Below are positions 44,085 to 53,503 of a stretch of DNA of 64,000 bases, piece by piece; position 1 is the first letter of the stretch; each line of letters begins with the position of its first letter. The notes beneath the pieces were generated by a model, which saw only the letters and a list, made by a program, of their open reading frames with translations, did no database searches and was not told the origin of the DNA. The translations under genes were made by a program, and so were the position numbers. The stretch comes from Saprospiraceae bacterium (GTDB taxonomy: Bacteria; Bacteroidota; Bacteroidia; Chitinophagales; Saprospiraceae): assembly GCA_020437105.1 (NCBI GenBank), contig JAGQWR010000025.1, positions 48,595 to 112,594 on the forward strand, given 5' to 3'.

Positions 44085-44738
44085 TTATATCAGATGATCT
44101 TCAATGGGTACCTCGTATTCGCTGCGATAGGCCAGTTCTTCAAATTCGCTGACTTTTTTGATGACAGGGATGGTCAACAGAATAGCCAATACCTCCAAAA
44201 CATCACTAAACAGATACAACCCTGAAGCAATGCGGAGCGCATCAATCGATTCTGCGCCCATGTATAATCGACTGGCTATGTTGGAAACAATATTATTGAT
44301 GAGAAACATGGCCCACCACCAGCCAATTGGTTCGATAGATTGGCGGGGTTCTATTTTGGCATATTCCTGGGTATCAATCCAAATCTCCCGCATTATCTCA
44401 TAGGGCCTTACGAGATTTAAAAATGGAATAAACCAGGCTCCGGCTGCCCAACCTTCTGAATACGCCATGTGTCGGCCCAGCAGGTGCAAATTATTATAAG
44501 CCCTTCGAAACCACATAATAAACAACACAACCACAGTGATATGGGAAATCACCTGGATGATGCCCATAATCATCTGGCGCGCGTCATTAGCATTGACTCG
44601 GGTATAGTCAATCTCGTCTGCTGAAAGGAAATTGAATTCCAAAAAATTGGATACAAAAGACAAAGCGGTTACTGCCAATAAAAAGTAAAAGGCGATTATC
44701 ACCCTTTTTGCCCGATCACCGTTGTAATTTATTTGCAC
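44085..44738 (-). CDS. DUF4328 membrane protein
   Basis: A 217-residue integral membrane protein with about five hydrophobic segments (first at about 13-30). The block LFIMWFRRAYNNLHLLG and AYSEGWAAGAWFIPFLNLVRP, followed by a PYEIMREIW segment, is diagnostic of the DUF4328 family. The function of this family is unknown. It is transcribed alone on the minus strand, facing the VOC gene. Confidence 0.85.
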   Translation of the reverse strand: MQINYNGDRAKRVIIAFYFLLAVTALSFVSNFLEFNFLSADEIDYTRVNANDARQMIMGIIQVISHITVVVLFIMWFRRAYNNLHLLGRHMAYSEGWAAGAWFIPFLNLVRPYEIMREIWIDTQEYAKIEPRQSIEPIGWWWAMFLINNIVSNIASRLYMGAESIDALRIASGLYLFSDVLEVLAILLTIPVIKKVSEFEELAYRSEYEVPIEDHLI

Positions 44739-44929
44739 AGGTAAATTTTTCCTAAATATATTTATTCCTTCATCATATAAAAAACCATGTACTGACTTAG
44801 TACCATTATTTTTACCTGAGCTTTTAATTGTGGCATGTCAATCTGATTGAAATATACCCGAATCAACTTAGAAGGCTGCTTATATTTAGGGAATCAAAAA
44901 AACGCTCAATTTTATTATTCACGCTCATT

Positions 44930-44956
44930 ATACCCAAACGTAAGCAGTTTGGGTAT
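44930..44956. repeat. Perfect 10-7-10 inverted repeat with motif ATACCCAAAC
   Basis: ATACCCAAAC, a 7-base spacer, then GTTTGGGTAT, 17 bases before the GyrI-like start. The 10-mer ATACCCAAAC occurs again at 46965-46974. Candidate operator for a dimeric regulator or a stem-loop in the leader; no regulator is assigned. The rest of the gap 44739-44973 shows no gene. Confidence 0.45.
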
Positions 44957-44973
44957 CAAACCACTACTTCGAG

Positions 44974-45603
44974 ATGAAATACGAATGGAGAAAAAAGGAA
45001 AAGGCTTTTTATTTACCTAAAAACAAACCGGAAATAATCAACATTCCTGAATTCAAGTTCATTACGATTGAAGGTGCCGGAAATCCGAACAGCGATTTCT
45101 TCTCCGAATATATTGGCGTTTTGTACACCTTATCCTACGCTATTAAAATGACTTTAAAAAAGGGCACACAAGCGGATGATTATGTTGACTACACGGTCTA
45201 TCCCCTGGAAGGCGTTTGGGATTTAAAAGAAGAAGCTAAAAAAAACTTTACCGGAAAAATCAACAAAGATGACCTGGTCTTTAAATTAATGATCAGACAA
45301 CCTGATTTTGTTGAGGCATCCTTCTTTCAGCAGATGCTTGAACTAACACGCAAAAAGAAGCCAAACGACTTACTAGAACAGGTGAAATTTGAAAAGATAA
45401 CAGACGGAAACTGCCTCCAAATGTTGCACATCGGAAGTTATGATGATGAACCAGAGAGCTTTGAAAAAATGGAAGCCTTTGCAGAAAGCCAAAACCTATT
45501 GCGCACATCCAAGGTTCATAGAGAAATTTACTTATCTGATTTCCGAAAGGTCGCCCCGGAAAAGCTGAAAACCGTGCTGCGTTTTAAGGTAAACGCTAAA
45601 TAA
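44974..45603 (+). CDS. GyrI-like small-molecule-binding protein
   Basis: A 209-residue stand-alone protein with the GyrI-like pattern seen in conserved small-molecule-binding proteins: FKFITIEGAGNPNS at the start and GVLYTLSYAIKMTLKKG, typical of the family lacking a DNA-binding domain. The later LQMLHIGSYDDEPESFEKM block is also characteristic. The ligand is unknown; a role in drug or metabolite binding is only a family-level expectation. No signal peptide is present. Confidence 0.75.
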   Translation: MKYEWRKKEKAFYLPKNKPEIINIPEFKFITIEGAGNPNSDFFSEYIGVLYTLSYAIKMTLKKGTQADDYVDYTVYPLEGVWDLKEEAKKNFTGKINKDDLVFKLMIRQPDFVEASFFQQMLELTRKKKPNDLLEQVKFEKITDGNCLQMLHIGSYDDEPESFEKMEAFAESQNLLRTSKVHREIYLSDFRKVAPEKLKTVLRFKVNAK

Positions 45604-45647
45604 TCCTCCATAAGGCGAACTACTCCAAGGGTATATTTTGTTTATAA

Positions 45648-45711
45648 ACTGGACCACAGAATCACTGGACCACAGAATCACTGGACCACAGAATCACTGG
45701 ATCACAGAATC
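45648..45711. repeat. Tandem repeat of a 16-base unit, four copies
   Basis: Unit ACTGGACCACAGAATC occurs four times in a row (third base after GG varies once, C to T in copy 4), followed by a degenerate partial copy to about 45730. It lies between the GyrI-like and DnaJ-like genes. The array ends 27 bases before the cbpA ATG, so it would be part of its leader. Slipped-strand length variation is possible. Confidence 0.8.
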
Positions 45712-45738
45712 ACAGAACCACTGTATCACTAAAGACAA

Positions 45739-46641
45739 ATGGCATTCATAGATTATTATAAAGTTCTGGGCATTGCGAAAACCGCATCTGAAAAGGAAAT
45801 TAAAAACGCATTTCGGAAGCTGGCTCGAAAATATCATCCGGATTTGAATCCGGATGACAAGGAGGCTGAAAAAAAATTCAAGGAAATCAATGAAGCTAAT
45901 GAAGTACTAAGTAATCCGGAAAATCGAAAAAAATACGATAAATACGGCAAGGATTGGCAACACGGCGAGGAATTTGAAAAAGCCCGAAGACAACAACAAG
46001 CTCAATATCAATCCGGCCAACAAGGATACACTTCTGGTGGATACGCAGACCAGGAATTTTCAGATTTCTTTGAATCTATGTTCGGAAGCACAGGAGCATC
46101 CTCCAGAAAGGGCGGCCGTCCTATTTTTAAAGGACAAGATTTTAACGCAGAACTACATCTGGATCTAAAAGATGTTTATCAGGATCAACAACAGGTCTTA
46201 ACTGTAAATGAGGATAAATTAAGACTTACCATTCCGGCTGGAGTTGAAAATGGCCAGGTCATTAAAATAAAGGGCAAAGGCGGAAAAGGATTAAATGGGG
46301 GTCCGAATGGAGACCTGTACATTAAATTTGTAATTGATAACCACACGCAATTTAAGCGTGATGGAAATAATTTATATACCACTGTTAACCTGGATTTATA
46401 TACGGCTATTTTGGGCGGAGATATTACAGTAAACACCTTCGACGGAAAAGTCAAGCTCAACATTAAGCCCGAAACACAAAACGAAACCAAGGTAAAATTG
46501 AAAGGAAAAGGATTTCCTCTTTATAAAAAAGCCGGGAAATTTGGCGATTTGATAATCACCTATCATATTAAAACACCAACGAATTTAAGTGAGCAGGAAA
46601 TAGCCTTATTTAAAGAGTTGCAAAAAATCAAGATAGGATAA
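45739..46641 (+). CDS. cbpA: DnaJ-family co-chaperone (CbpA-like)
   Basis: A 300-residue type II J protein: J domain at residues 1-70 with the HPD tripeptide ([10 protein letters not shown]), a glycine-rich linker (about 85-115, [14 protein letters not shown]), and C-terminal substrate-binding domains ([19 protein letters not shown]). No zinc-finger Cys repeats, so it is CbpA-like rather than DnaJ. It activates DnaK ATPase. The ORF ends in TAATG, shared with the CbpM-like gene, indicating coupling. The 16-base repeat array precedes it. Confidence 0.92.
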   Translation: MAFIDYYKVLGIAKTASEKEIKNAFRKLARKYHPDLNPDDKEAEKKFKEINEANEVLSNPENRKKYDKYGKDWQHGEEFEKARRQQQAQYQSGQQGYTSGGYADQEFSDFFESMFGSTGASSRKGGRPIFKGQDFNAELHLDLKDVYQDQQQVLTVNEDKLRLTIPAGVENGQVIKIKGKGGKGLNGGPNGDLYIKFVIDNHTQFKRDGNNLYTTVNLDLYTAILGGDITVNTFDGKVKLNIKPETQNETKVKLKGKGFPLYKKAGKFGDLIITYHIKTPTNLSEQEIALFKELQKIKIG

Positions 46642-46928
46642 TGAAAAACTATTTAATACCCGCCGAGCATATTTGTTCGCATTATAACATTGAAATTTCC
46701 TTTGTTGATGCACTTAACAAAATTGGACTTATTGAGATTGAAATTATCGAACAAACCCAATTTATTCATCAAGAACAGATAGGCGATTTGGAGAAGATGA
46801 TTCGACTCAACAACGAACTCAACGTAAACCTCGAAGGCATTGATGTGATCTTTAATCTGTTGGAAAAAGAACGACAACTTCGAAACGAGTTAACTGTCCT
46901 TAAAAACAGATTGCGGCTGTATGAATAG
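46641..46928 (+). CDS. cbpM: CbpM-like chaperone modulator
   Basis: A 95-residue protein with the MerR-like helical arrangement of CbpM (YLIPAEHICSHYNIEISFV near the start and a C-terminal coiled coil VIFNLLEKERQLRNELTVL). CbpM binds the CbpA J domain and limits its activity in Gram-negative bacteria. The start overlaps the cbpA stop by one base, supporting the pairing. The direct DNA-binding residues of MerR proteins are not evident. Confidence 0.82.
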   Translation: MKNYLIPAEHICSHYNIEISFVDALNKIGLIEIEIIEQTQFIHQEQIGDLEKMIRLNNELNVNLEGIDVIFNLLEKERQLRNELTVLKNRLRLYE

Positions 46929-46983
46929 GATGTTCATACCATTTCTCCCCCTTTTACTCTTTTTATACCCAAACAGGTATTTG

Positions 46984-47001
46984 ACATTTTTTAAAAAATG
47001 T
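46984..47001. repeat. 18-base palindrome in the gap after cbpM
   Basis: ACATTTTTTAAAAAATGT is perfectly self-complementary. Just upstream, ATACCCAAAC at 46965-46974 repeats the 10-mer of the inverted repeat at 44930, and ATACC/GGTAT flank a 6-base spacer. It could act as a terminator for cbpAM or as an operator for the thioredoxin-like gene. The 156-base gap 46929-47084 holds no gene. Confidence 0.35.
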
Positions 47002-47084
47002 TCGCGCTTGTGGCAATTCAATGACCCAGGCTTCAACTAATCTCCCCACTTACGAGTTCTCTATTAGGATAACAATACAGAACC

Positions 47085-47699
47085 ATGCAACAACCAATCG
47101 AATCCCCTATAAGCGTTTTTGAAACAGCGCAATCGTATGACAGCTATATCGAAATGCTAAACGATTTAGTGGCCCAAAATAAAACGACCGGCCCGAATCA
47201 GTCGGAAGCCTATATTAATTATACCCGGCAAAACTTGCAGCGTAAAAGCCGAATCAACCGTACACTGAGACTGACTGAAGATCAAATCGATTTCTTTAGT
47301 ACCCTTCCCGGAAAATTCAAATGGCTCGTGATTACCGAAGGCTGGTGTGGAGATGCTTCCGCTATTTTGCCTATCCTCAACCAATTAGCGAAGCTCAATA
47401 AGCAGATTGAACTCCGCATTACACTTCGGGATGAACACCCCACATTAATGGATCAATTCCTGACTAATGGGTCCCGTTCTATCCCGGTGCTTATCGTAAT
47501 GGACACCCAAGGGCAAGTGATTGGCAGCTGGGGCCCGCGCCCAAAAGAAGCACAGGACATTTTGATACAAATGAAGCAGGATCCCCTGGTGATTCAGGCA
47601 GACATTAATATCGCCTTGCAAAAATGGTATGCCAAGGATAAAGGCAGGACAACAATCGAAGAGGTACAGCAACTTCTAAAAGCGCCGGTATTATCCTAA
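47085..47699 (+). CDS. Thioredoxin-fold family protein
   Basis: A 204-residue protein with a thioredoxin-like core: FKWLVITEGWCGDASAILPIL has a single Cys (WCGD rather than the redox WCxxC), followed by ELRITLRDEHPTLMDQFLTN and the cis-Pro strand SRSIPVLIVMD. Proteins of this family in Bacteroidota retain this single-Cys motif; a classical dithiol reductase role is therefore unlikely. No signal peptide. It lies 17 bases before the GT39-like gene. Confidence 0.8.
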   Translation: MQQPIESPISVFETAQSYDSYIEMLNDLVAQNKTTGPNQSEAYINYTRQNLQRKSRINRTLRLTEDQIDFFSTLPGKFKWLVITEGWCGDASAILPILNQLAKLNKQIELRITLRDEHPTLMDQFLTNGSRSIPVLIVMDTQGQVIGSWGPRPKEAQDILIQMKQDPLVIQADINIALQKWYAKDKGRTTIEEVQQLLKAPVLS

Positions 47700-47716
47700 G
47701 AAGTATATTTACTTCC

Positions 47717-49240
47717 TTGGAACCCAAAAAGGAACGTCGCTGGTTTTTTGCTATTCTGGCCCTGACAGCGCTCTTGGCCTGGTTTAATTTTGACGGCATC
47801 GTGTTAAGCGATGAATACCTCTACACCGAACGTGCCTGGAATATTGTAAGCGGCCAATTCCAACTGACACCCTCTGCTTTTGATAACCGATTTGGCTGGT
47901 TGTGGCTCCAGGCAGCTGCCGTTTATCTTCTTGATCCGACTTATTTTGCGTTGGTATTTCCCGCCTTTCTGAGCGCCCTTTTACTGGTTTTTCTGGTCTG
48001 GCGTGTTGCCCGAAAAGCAGATAAAAAAACCGGCCTGATTGCCGCCGGACTTATGGCACTCAACCCGGCAGTTCTGGATCTGGCAGGAGATGTTTCGCCC
48101 GATTTGTTGATGTGCGCTTTTGCAAGTATGGCTGTTTTCTATTTGCAAATTCGAAGGTTTGCTGCACTTTCTGTGCTGTTTCTGTTTCTCGCCTTTGGTA
48201 CAAAAATGTCGGTCCTGTTTATTTTCCCCTGGATCGCTTTTCTGCTTTTCCTGGATATCCGGGATAAAAAAAACACCCGCTTTTGGGTTGCATTTTGCCT
48301 TTTCGGACTCCTGCTTCTCTTTGCCTATTTGTTTACCTATTACCAAATCACAGGTGATCCACTTTACCGATGGCATGGCGTGGAGCAAGAGCATAATAAG
48401 AGTGCATGGAGTTATTATGGCAAAACTATTTTTGAAAAATTAAAACGCATTAGTGTCTATCTGCCCATCTTTCTGATGGGTTCAGCAGCCTTAGGTGTAT
48501 TTCTTCCTTTTTTGGCTTTCGCCGAAAGGCGCCTGAAAAAAACACAGCTATTCTGGGGTACTTATCTGCTTTTTTTATTGGCCCTGCATGCCTTCGGATC
48601 GACTTCGTTTCAAGTGTATAATCCGATTCTGTTATATGATCGGATGTGGCTGTTACTGGTGCCGCCTTTGGCTATTATTAGTGCCGAATGGATCGGGAGA
48701 GAGACGCATACTTTTTCTGCCAGATATTATATTTTTCTAGGCAGTTTATTCCTGTTTAGCTGCATCGGACAAATTTTCCTGCCAGAGCGATTTCCATTTT
48801 TTTGGTTGACGGCTCTAATCAGTTTATGGGTATCCATTCGACCCCAAGTCAAAAATTATTGGCTTCCCGGACTATTTCTCATTCTGTTTCTGCCACAAAT
48901 AAGTAAGATCACTTCTTTTCGGCAAGGGGACTTTTTTCAGGAAACCCAATTTATTCAGCATCAGCCGATTGACCAAAAAACCCTTATCCTGACAGATTCC
49001 ATTCTATGCAGCAAAGCACTTGTTCATCTGGGTTTTAAACCCCATCCCGGGGTCGAACTCCGTCAGTGGCACCAATTTAATCCAGACTCAACAAATCAAT
49101 ATGACTCCATCTGGATACTCTATAACCCGCAACGGGAATCCGTCATGGAAAACTATTTTCATCGTCCCGCACCCGACTTTATAAAACAAGAGTTACTGAC
49201 AAGTGTTAATACATTGCAAATCCTTCAATTACAATTCTGA
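47717..49240 (+). CDS. GT39/ArnT-like membrane glycosyltransferase
   Basis: A 507-residue polytopic membrane protein with about eleven to twelve hydrophobic helices. Residues 30-41 (VLSDEYLYTERA) carry an acidic Asp-Glu in the first loop, as in GT39/ArnT-like GT-C enzymes. A C-terminal soluble periplasmic part begins near residue 400. It would use a polyprenyl-phosphate sugar donor on the periplasmic side. The start is TTG at 47717; no in-frame ATG is found before residue 110. Substrate unknown. Confidence 0.72.
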   Translation: MEPKKERRWFFAILALTALLAWFNFDGIVLSDEYLYTERAWNIVSGQFQLTPSAFDNRFGWLWLQAAAVYLLDPTYFALVFPAFLSALLLVFLVWRVARKADKKTGLIAAGLMALNPAVLDLAGDVSPDLLMCAFASMAVFYLQIRRFAALSVLFLFLAFGTKMSVLFIFPWIAFLLFLDIRDKKNTRFWVAFCLFGLLLLFAYLFTYYQITGDPLYRWHGVEQEHNKSAWSYYGKTIFEKLKRISVYLPIFLMGSAALGVFLPFLAFAERRLKKTQLFWGTYLLFLLALHAFGSTSFQVYNPILLYDRMWLLLVPPLAIISAEWIGRETHTFSARYYIFLGSLFLFSCIGQIFLPERFPFFWLTALISLWVSIRPQVKNYWLPGLFLILFLPQISKITSFRQGDFFQETQFIQHQPIDQKTLILTDSILCSKALVHLGFKPHPGVELRQWHQFNPDSTNQYDSIWILYNPQRESVMENYFHRPAPDFIKQELLTSVNTLQILQLQF

Positions 49241-49255
49241 AAAAGGAATAAGCCT

Positions 49256-49263
49256 TACCTTTG
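49256..49263 (+). promoter_or_regulatory. Bacteroidota -7 box before the TonB receptor gene
   Basis: TACCTTTG is an exact match to TAnnTTTG, 24 bases before the ATG at 49288. It overlaps an alternative TTG start at 49261, which supports the ATG start. No clear -33 TTTG was seen at the expected spacing. Confidence 0.45.
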
Positions 49264-49287
49264 CATTATATTAGAAACACGCTTCCT

Positions 49288-52170
49288 ATGCCGAATAAGA
49301 ATCTTATTTATATCTCTGTCTTTTCTTTTTTTATCCCGCTTTTTGCGAATGGACAGTCTGCTACAGAAACTCTTTTTGTCGATGGAGTATGTGGCATGTG
49401 CAAAGATCGAATTGAGGCTGCTGCCCTTCAATCTAAAGGCGTTGAATCTGCCGATTGGGATTTAGAATCCCACCAGCTTACCGTGACATACGATCCAACC
49501 GAATTTAAATTCAATCGCCTGCAACGCCAACTCGCCGATGTGGGGCACGACACCGATAAATATGAGGCGCCCCAGGAAGCCTATGACCAACTACATAGCT
49601 GTTGCAAATACCGTGATCCGGAAATCATTGCTTCCCACCAGCCTGCACCTGCGCCATCGGCTGCGGCTATTTTTGTAAACGGCATATGTGGCATGTGTAA
49701 GGACCGGATTGAAGCCGCCGCCCTACATACACAGGGTGTAAAAACAGCCTCCTGGAACCTAAGTACCCGCATGCTCTATGTCGATGTAGATCCGGATGTT
49801 TTTTCGGAAGATCAGTTGCACTGGGCAGTAACAGCCGTAGGGCACGACACCCGCGAATGGCTGGCCAATGATGCCGCTTATCAAAGCCTGGATGACTGCT
49901 GTAAATACAGAGAACTGGCAGATCCGGTGCCAGCCGAAGACCCTGTATTTCAAGATATTGCCCTCCTGGATCAATTCATTTCGGGTACAATTTTCGAATC
50001 CGCCGGAAGGAATAAAAAAGCCCCTCTCGTCGGGGTAAATATTTACTGGGAAGATACCAAAAGCGGCACCTTTACAGACGAAAATGGCCATTTTGAAATG
50101 GCCCGTAATACGGAAAATCAATTATTGGTAGTGAGTTATGTGGGCTATGCACCCGACACGATTGATATGTCTGATCAGGTTGCCTTTGAGCTGATGCTTT
50201 CGGAAGCTGTAACACTGGATGCTGTAGAAGTAAATTATCGGCGTAAAAGTTCAGATATATCCTTTATCGATCCGATCAAAACCCTTCAGATTGACCAGAA
50301 GGAATTATTGAAAGCCGCCTGCTGTAACCTTTCTGAGAGCTTCGAAACCAATCCTTCGGTTGATGTATCCTTTACAGACGCCGTTACCGGAACCCGCCAA
50401 ATTCAAATGCTTGGTCTTGCCGGACCCTATGTGCAAATTACCCAGGAATCCATGCCCGGTGCACGTGCTTTATCCTCGATCCAGGGTTTGACTTATATCC
50501 CTGGTCCGTGGATATCCGGCATCCAGTTAATCAAGGGACCAGGTTCTGTGGTCAATGGGTATGAAAGCATGACCGGACAGATAAACGTGGAGCTTAAAAA
50601 GCCCGAAAATTCAGAACGTTTGTATGTCAATCTATATGCAAATGAGGGCGGACGGTTTGAGGCAAATATCAATTCCGCTGTCCGATTGAATGAAAAAGTA
50701 AGTACCGGAATTTTGTTGCACGGCAATATGAGCCGACAGATGAATGATCGAAACACGGATGGTTTTTTGGATAACCCGATTGGCAATAATTTTATCGCGA
50801 TCAATCGCTGGAAATTCGAAAATATCAATGGCTGGAATGGACAAATTGGTATTAAAGCAACGCTTATTGATAAAGCAAGTGGGCAGCTAAGTGAAAATTA
50901 CGACACGCAATTCTCTATCGATAACCCGCTTTGGACGATGATTCAAAATACAGCACGCTATGAAATTTGGGCCAAAATGGGTAGAGTATTTCCCAATAAT
51001 CCCACCTCGAGTATTGGGTTTCAAGCCTCAGGGGTCATGCACGAACAGACTTTTTCTTTTGGTTCAATAGGCGCTAAAAAATTGTATGAACCAAACCAAA
51101 AAAGTGCTTATTTCAATATGATCTATCAGGGACTTTTAGGAAATCCTATACATCAATTCAAAACCGGTTTAAGTTTCCAGATAGATGATATTCAGGAAAC
51201 CATGGTTTCTGAATTATTTAATAGCGATTTGGTGGAGTATGTGCCCGGCGCATTTTTTGAATACACGTACCAACCGACAGAAAAATTTACCACAGTCCTG
51301 GGATTAAGGGGTGATTATAGTAATTTCTACGGCGCATTTATGACTCCCCGGCTTCATATACGATATGCCCTGGCAGCCGAAACAGTACTTCGATTGTCTG
51401 CTGGTCGTGGCCAGCGTCGCCCGGTATTATTTATGGATCAAATTGGGGCCCTGGCTTCAAATAGGTATTTATTTATCGAGCAAAATCCTAATTCTGAAAT
51501 TAAGCCCTATGGTTTAGATCCGGAAGTTTCCTGGAATTTTGGACTAAATTTAACCCAGAATATCTCCCTCGCTAATCGGGAATTATTAGTTAGCGCCGAT
51601 GCGTACCATACCTTTTTTACATCCCAGATTGTAGCTGACTACGACAATAATGCACAGAGCTTATTTTTCTATAATCTGGACGGGCGATCCTACTCCAACA
51701 GCTTACAAATACAATTGGATTATGAAATTCTTTCGCGTTGGGATGTGCGTTTAGCTTATCGATTTAACGATGTGCAAATAACTTATAAAGATGGCTTTCG
51801 CGAAATGCCTTTTGTGGCAAGGCATCGATCTTTTATCAATACCAGCTACGAAACAATTGATGGCTGGGGCTTTGATCTGACCCTCAATTGGCAGGGAAGC
51901 AAACGTATTCCGGATACCTACCAAAACCCGGAAGCTTTCCGCTTGGACTCCCGTTCTCCCAATTTCTTTTTGCTTAACGGTCAAATCAGCAAAAGCTTCA
52001 AAAAGACCTTTGATGTTTATGTTGGTGTTGAAAACGCCCTCAATTTTGTACAGGAAAATCCGATCATTTCTGCAGAGGATCCATCGAGTCCATATTTTGA
52101 CAGTTCGTTGATTTGGGGGCCTGTATTTGGGCGCATGCTTTATACCGGAGTACGGTATAGGATTAATTGA
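49288..52170 (+). CDS. TonB-dependent receptor with two N-terminal heavy-metal domains
   Basis: A 960-residue outer-membrane receptor. After a signal peptide (NLIYISVFSFFIPLFANG), two heavy-metal-associated-like modules follow, each with GxCGMCKDRIEAAAL (Cys35/38 and Cys134/137) and a CC pair 70 residues later (Cys105/106 and Cys204/205). The two copies are 99 residues apart. A carboxypeptidase-like repeat (about 225-315), a plug domain with a further CC (KAACCNLSESFETN) and a 22-strand-type barrel complete the protein, ending in FGRMLYTGVRYRIN. Copper or another soft metal is the likely cargo or signal. Confidence 0.88.
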   Translation: MPNKNLIYISVFSFFIPLFANGQSATETLFVDGVCGMCKDRIEAAALQSKGVESADWDLESHQLTVTYDPTEFKFNRLQRQLADVGHDTDKYEAPQEAYDQLHSCCKYRDPEIIASHQPAPAPSAAAIFVNGICGMCKDRIEAAALHTQGVKTASWNLSTRMLYVDVDPDVFSEDQLHWAVTAVGHDTREWLANDAAYQSLDDCCKYRELADPVPAEDPVFQDIALLDQFISGTIFESAGRNKKAPLVGVNIYWEDTKSGTFTDENGHFEMARNTENQLLVVSYVGYAPDTIDMSDQVAFELMLSEAVTLDAVEVNYRRKSSDISFIDPIKTLQIDQKELLKAACCNLSESFETNPSVDVSFTDAVTGTRQIQMLGLAGPYVQITQESMPGARALSSIQGLTYIPGPWISGIQLIKGPGSVVNGYESMTGQINVELKKPENSERLYVNLYANEGGRFEANINSAVRLNEKVSTGILLHGNMSRQMNDRNTDGFLDNPIGNNFIAINRWKFENINGWNGQIGIKATLIDKASGQLSENYDTQFSIDNPLWTMIQNTARYEIWAKMGRVFPNNPTSSIGFQASGVMHEQTFSFGSIGAKKLYEPNQKSAYFNMIYQGLLGNPIHQFKTGLSFQIDDIQETMVSELFNSDLVEYVPGAFFEYTYQPTEKFTTVLGLRGDYSNFYGAFMTPRLHIRYALAAETVLRLSAGRGQRRPVLFMDQIGALASNRYLFIEQNPNSEIKPYGLDPEVSWNFGLNLTQNISLANRELLVSADAYHTFFTSQIVADYDNNAQSLFFYNLDGRSYSNSLQIQLDYEILSRWDVRLAYRFNDVQITYKDGFREMPFVARHRSFINTSYETIDGWGFDLTLNWQGSKRIPDTYQNPEAFRLDSRSPNFFLLNGQISKSFKKTFDVYVGVENALNFVQENPIISAEDPSSPYFDSSLIWGPVFGRMLYTGVRYRIN

Positions 52171-52183
52171 TTAGAAGAAAAGC

Positions 52184-52768
52184 ATGGACAAATCAAACGG
52201 TTACGAATTCATAGCAAGTAAGTTTATCAAAATCCGAGAACAAGCTAATAATGGAATTGGTACAACTGCTGTTCGTAACTGGGCTCAAAAATTGTCAACA
52301 GGTTCTGCAATATTAGACCTTGGCTGTGGGTCAGGCATTCCAATTTCTAAGGTGCTTATAGAGGAAGGAATGCTGGTTTACGGAATTGACGCCTCAGAAA
52401 CCTTGATCCGGAGTTTCCGCCAAAATTTACCAACAGCTCATGCTGCCTGTGAATCGGTTGAAGACTCCCTATTTTTTAATCGCAAATTTGACGCAATTAT
52501 CTCTTGGGGATTGATGTTCCTTTTATCAAAGGATGTGCAAGAGAAATTAATTCAAAAAGTATCAGACGCTTTGCATATTGGAGGCAATTTTTTGTTTACT
52601 GCCCCAAATAAAAAAGCGGCGTGGAAAGATATTCTTACGGGACAAACATCCAGGTCTTTAGGAGTTGAGAAGTATAAAGAATTATTATTATCATCCGGTT
52701 TAGCCTTGATTGAAGAATTTGAAGACGAAGGTCAAAACCATTATTTCAATGCTGTTAAAGTTGAATGA
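52184..52768 (+). CDS. Class I SAM-dependent methyltransferase
   Basis: A 194-residue Rossmann-type methyltransferase with motif I ILDLGCGSGIPISKVLI and motif III region NFLFTAPNKKAAW. It is short and lacks a substrate-specific extension, so the substrate cannot be predicted. It lies 13 bases after the TonB receptor stop. The region from here to 54494 is more AT-rich by eye than the flanking genes. Confidence 0.8.
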   Translation: MDKSNGYEFIASKFIKIREQANNGIGTTAVRNWAQKLSTGSAILDLGCGSGIPISKVLIEEGMLVYGIDASETLIRSFRQNLPTAHAACESVEDSLFFNRKFDAIISWGLMFLLSKDVQEKLIQKVSDALHIGGNFLFTAPNKKAAWKDILTGQTSRSLGVEKYKELLLSSGLALIEEFEDEGQNHYFNAVKVE

Positions 52769-52892
52769 TATATTTTTGATCAAATGAATAAATCCTAATG
52801 CCATGTGTAATTCCTTTCTTCAAGACACATTATTCATCTAAGATTTTTTGATACTTTCCTTCGAGTAAAACATTCGATAAACTGAACCATCA

Positions 52893-53474
52893 ATGAAAAT
52901 AATTTTAGTCCTATTCGGGATATTTTTTTTAGCCTTTATTGTTATACAATTTTTTGCCATGAGTAGTCAAAGAAATATAGAAACGTATCCTTATGTAATA
53001 ACTAAAAAATACGGCACTCTTGAAATACGTAGCTACGAAGCAAGTTTATTTACTTCTGTTAAACTCCCAATGAAAAAATATAAAGATGCATCGAGCAAAG
53101 GCTTCTCTATTTTAGCCGGATACATTTTCGGCGGAAATAAAACAAATGAAAAAATAGCGATGACCTCTCCTGTATCCATGTCTTTGGAAGACTCTATGAC
53201 AGTGATGTTTATGGTTCCCAAAAAATTCAATAAAGAAACACTTCCCCAGCCAAATCAATCACAGATACAATTTCGGGAAGAACCTGCAAAAACTGTTGCA
53301 GCCATCACTTTTGGTGGCTGGGCCAATGATGAAAAAATAGAAAAGTATAAAGCCCAATTAAAAGCAGCTCTAGATGCCGAGGGAATTACTTATACCAATC
53401 GGTTTTATTTCTTAGGATACAACCCACCTTACGAAGTTTTTAACCGTAAAAATGAAATTATTGTCGAGTTGTAA
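52893..53474 (+). CDS. SOUL-family heme-binding protein
   Basis: A 193-residue protein with an N-terminal hydrophobic helix (residues 3-22) that anchors or exports it. It has the SOUL/HBP block: YGTLEIRSYEASLFTSV, MTSPVSMSLEDSMTVMFMVPKK, and FYFLGYNPPYEVFNRKNEI at the C-terminus. SOUL proteins bind heme; the physiological role in bacteria is unknown. The upstream 124 bases hold a weak inverted repeat ATGTGT/ACACAT but no clear promoter. Confidence 0.87.
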   Translation: MKIILVLFGIFFLAFIVIQFFAMSSQRNIETYPYVITKKYGTLEIRSYEASLFTSVKLPMKKYKDASSKGFSILAGYIFGGNKTNEKIAMTSPVSMSLEDSMTVMFMVPKKFNKETLPQPNQSQIQFREEPAKTVAAITFGGWANDEKIEKYKAQLKAALDAEGITYTNRFYFLGYNPPYEVFNRKNEIIVEL

Positions 53475-53503
53475 GTAGTATTCCCCTATATAAATTATAC
53501 AAA

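Noticed and set aside
45648..45730. CRISPR array
   Set aside because: The units are directly adjacent 16-mers without spacers.
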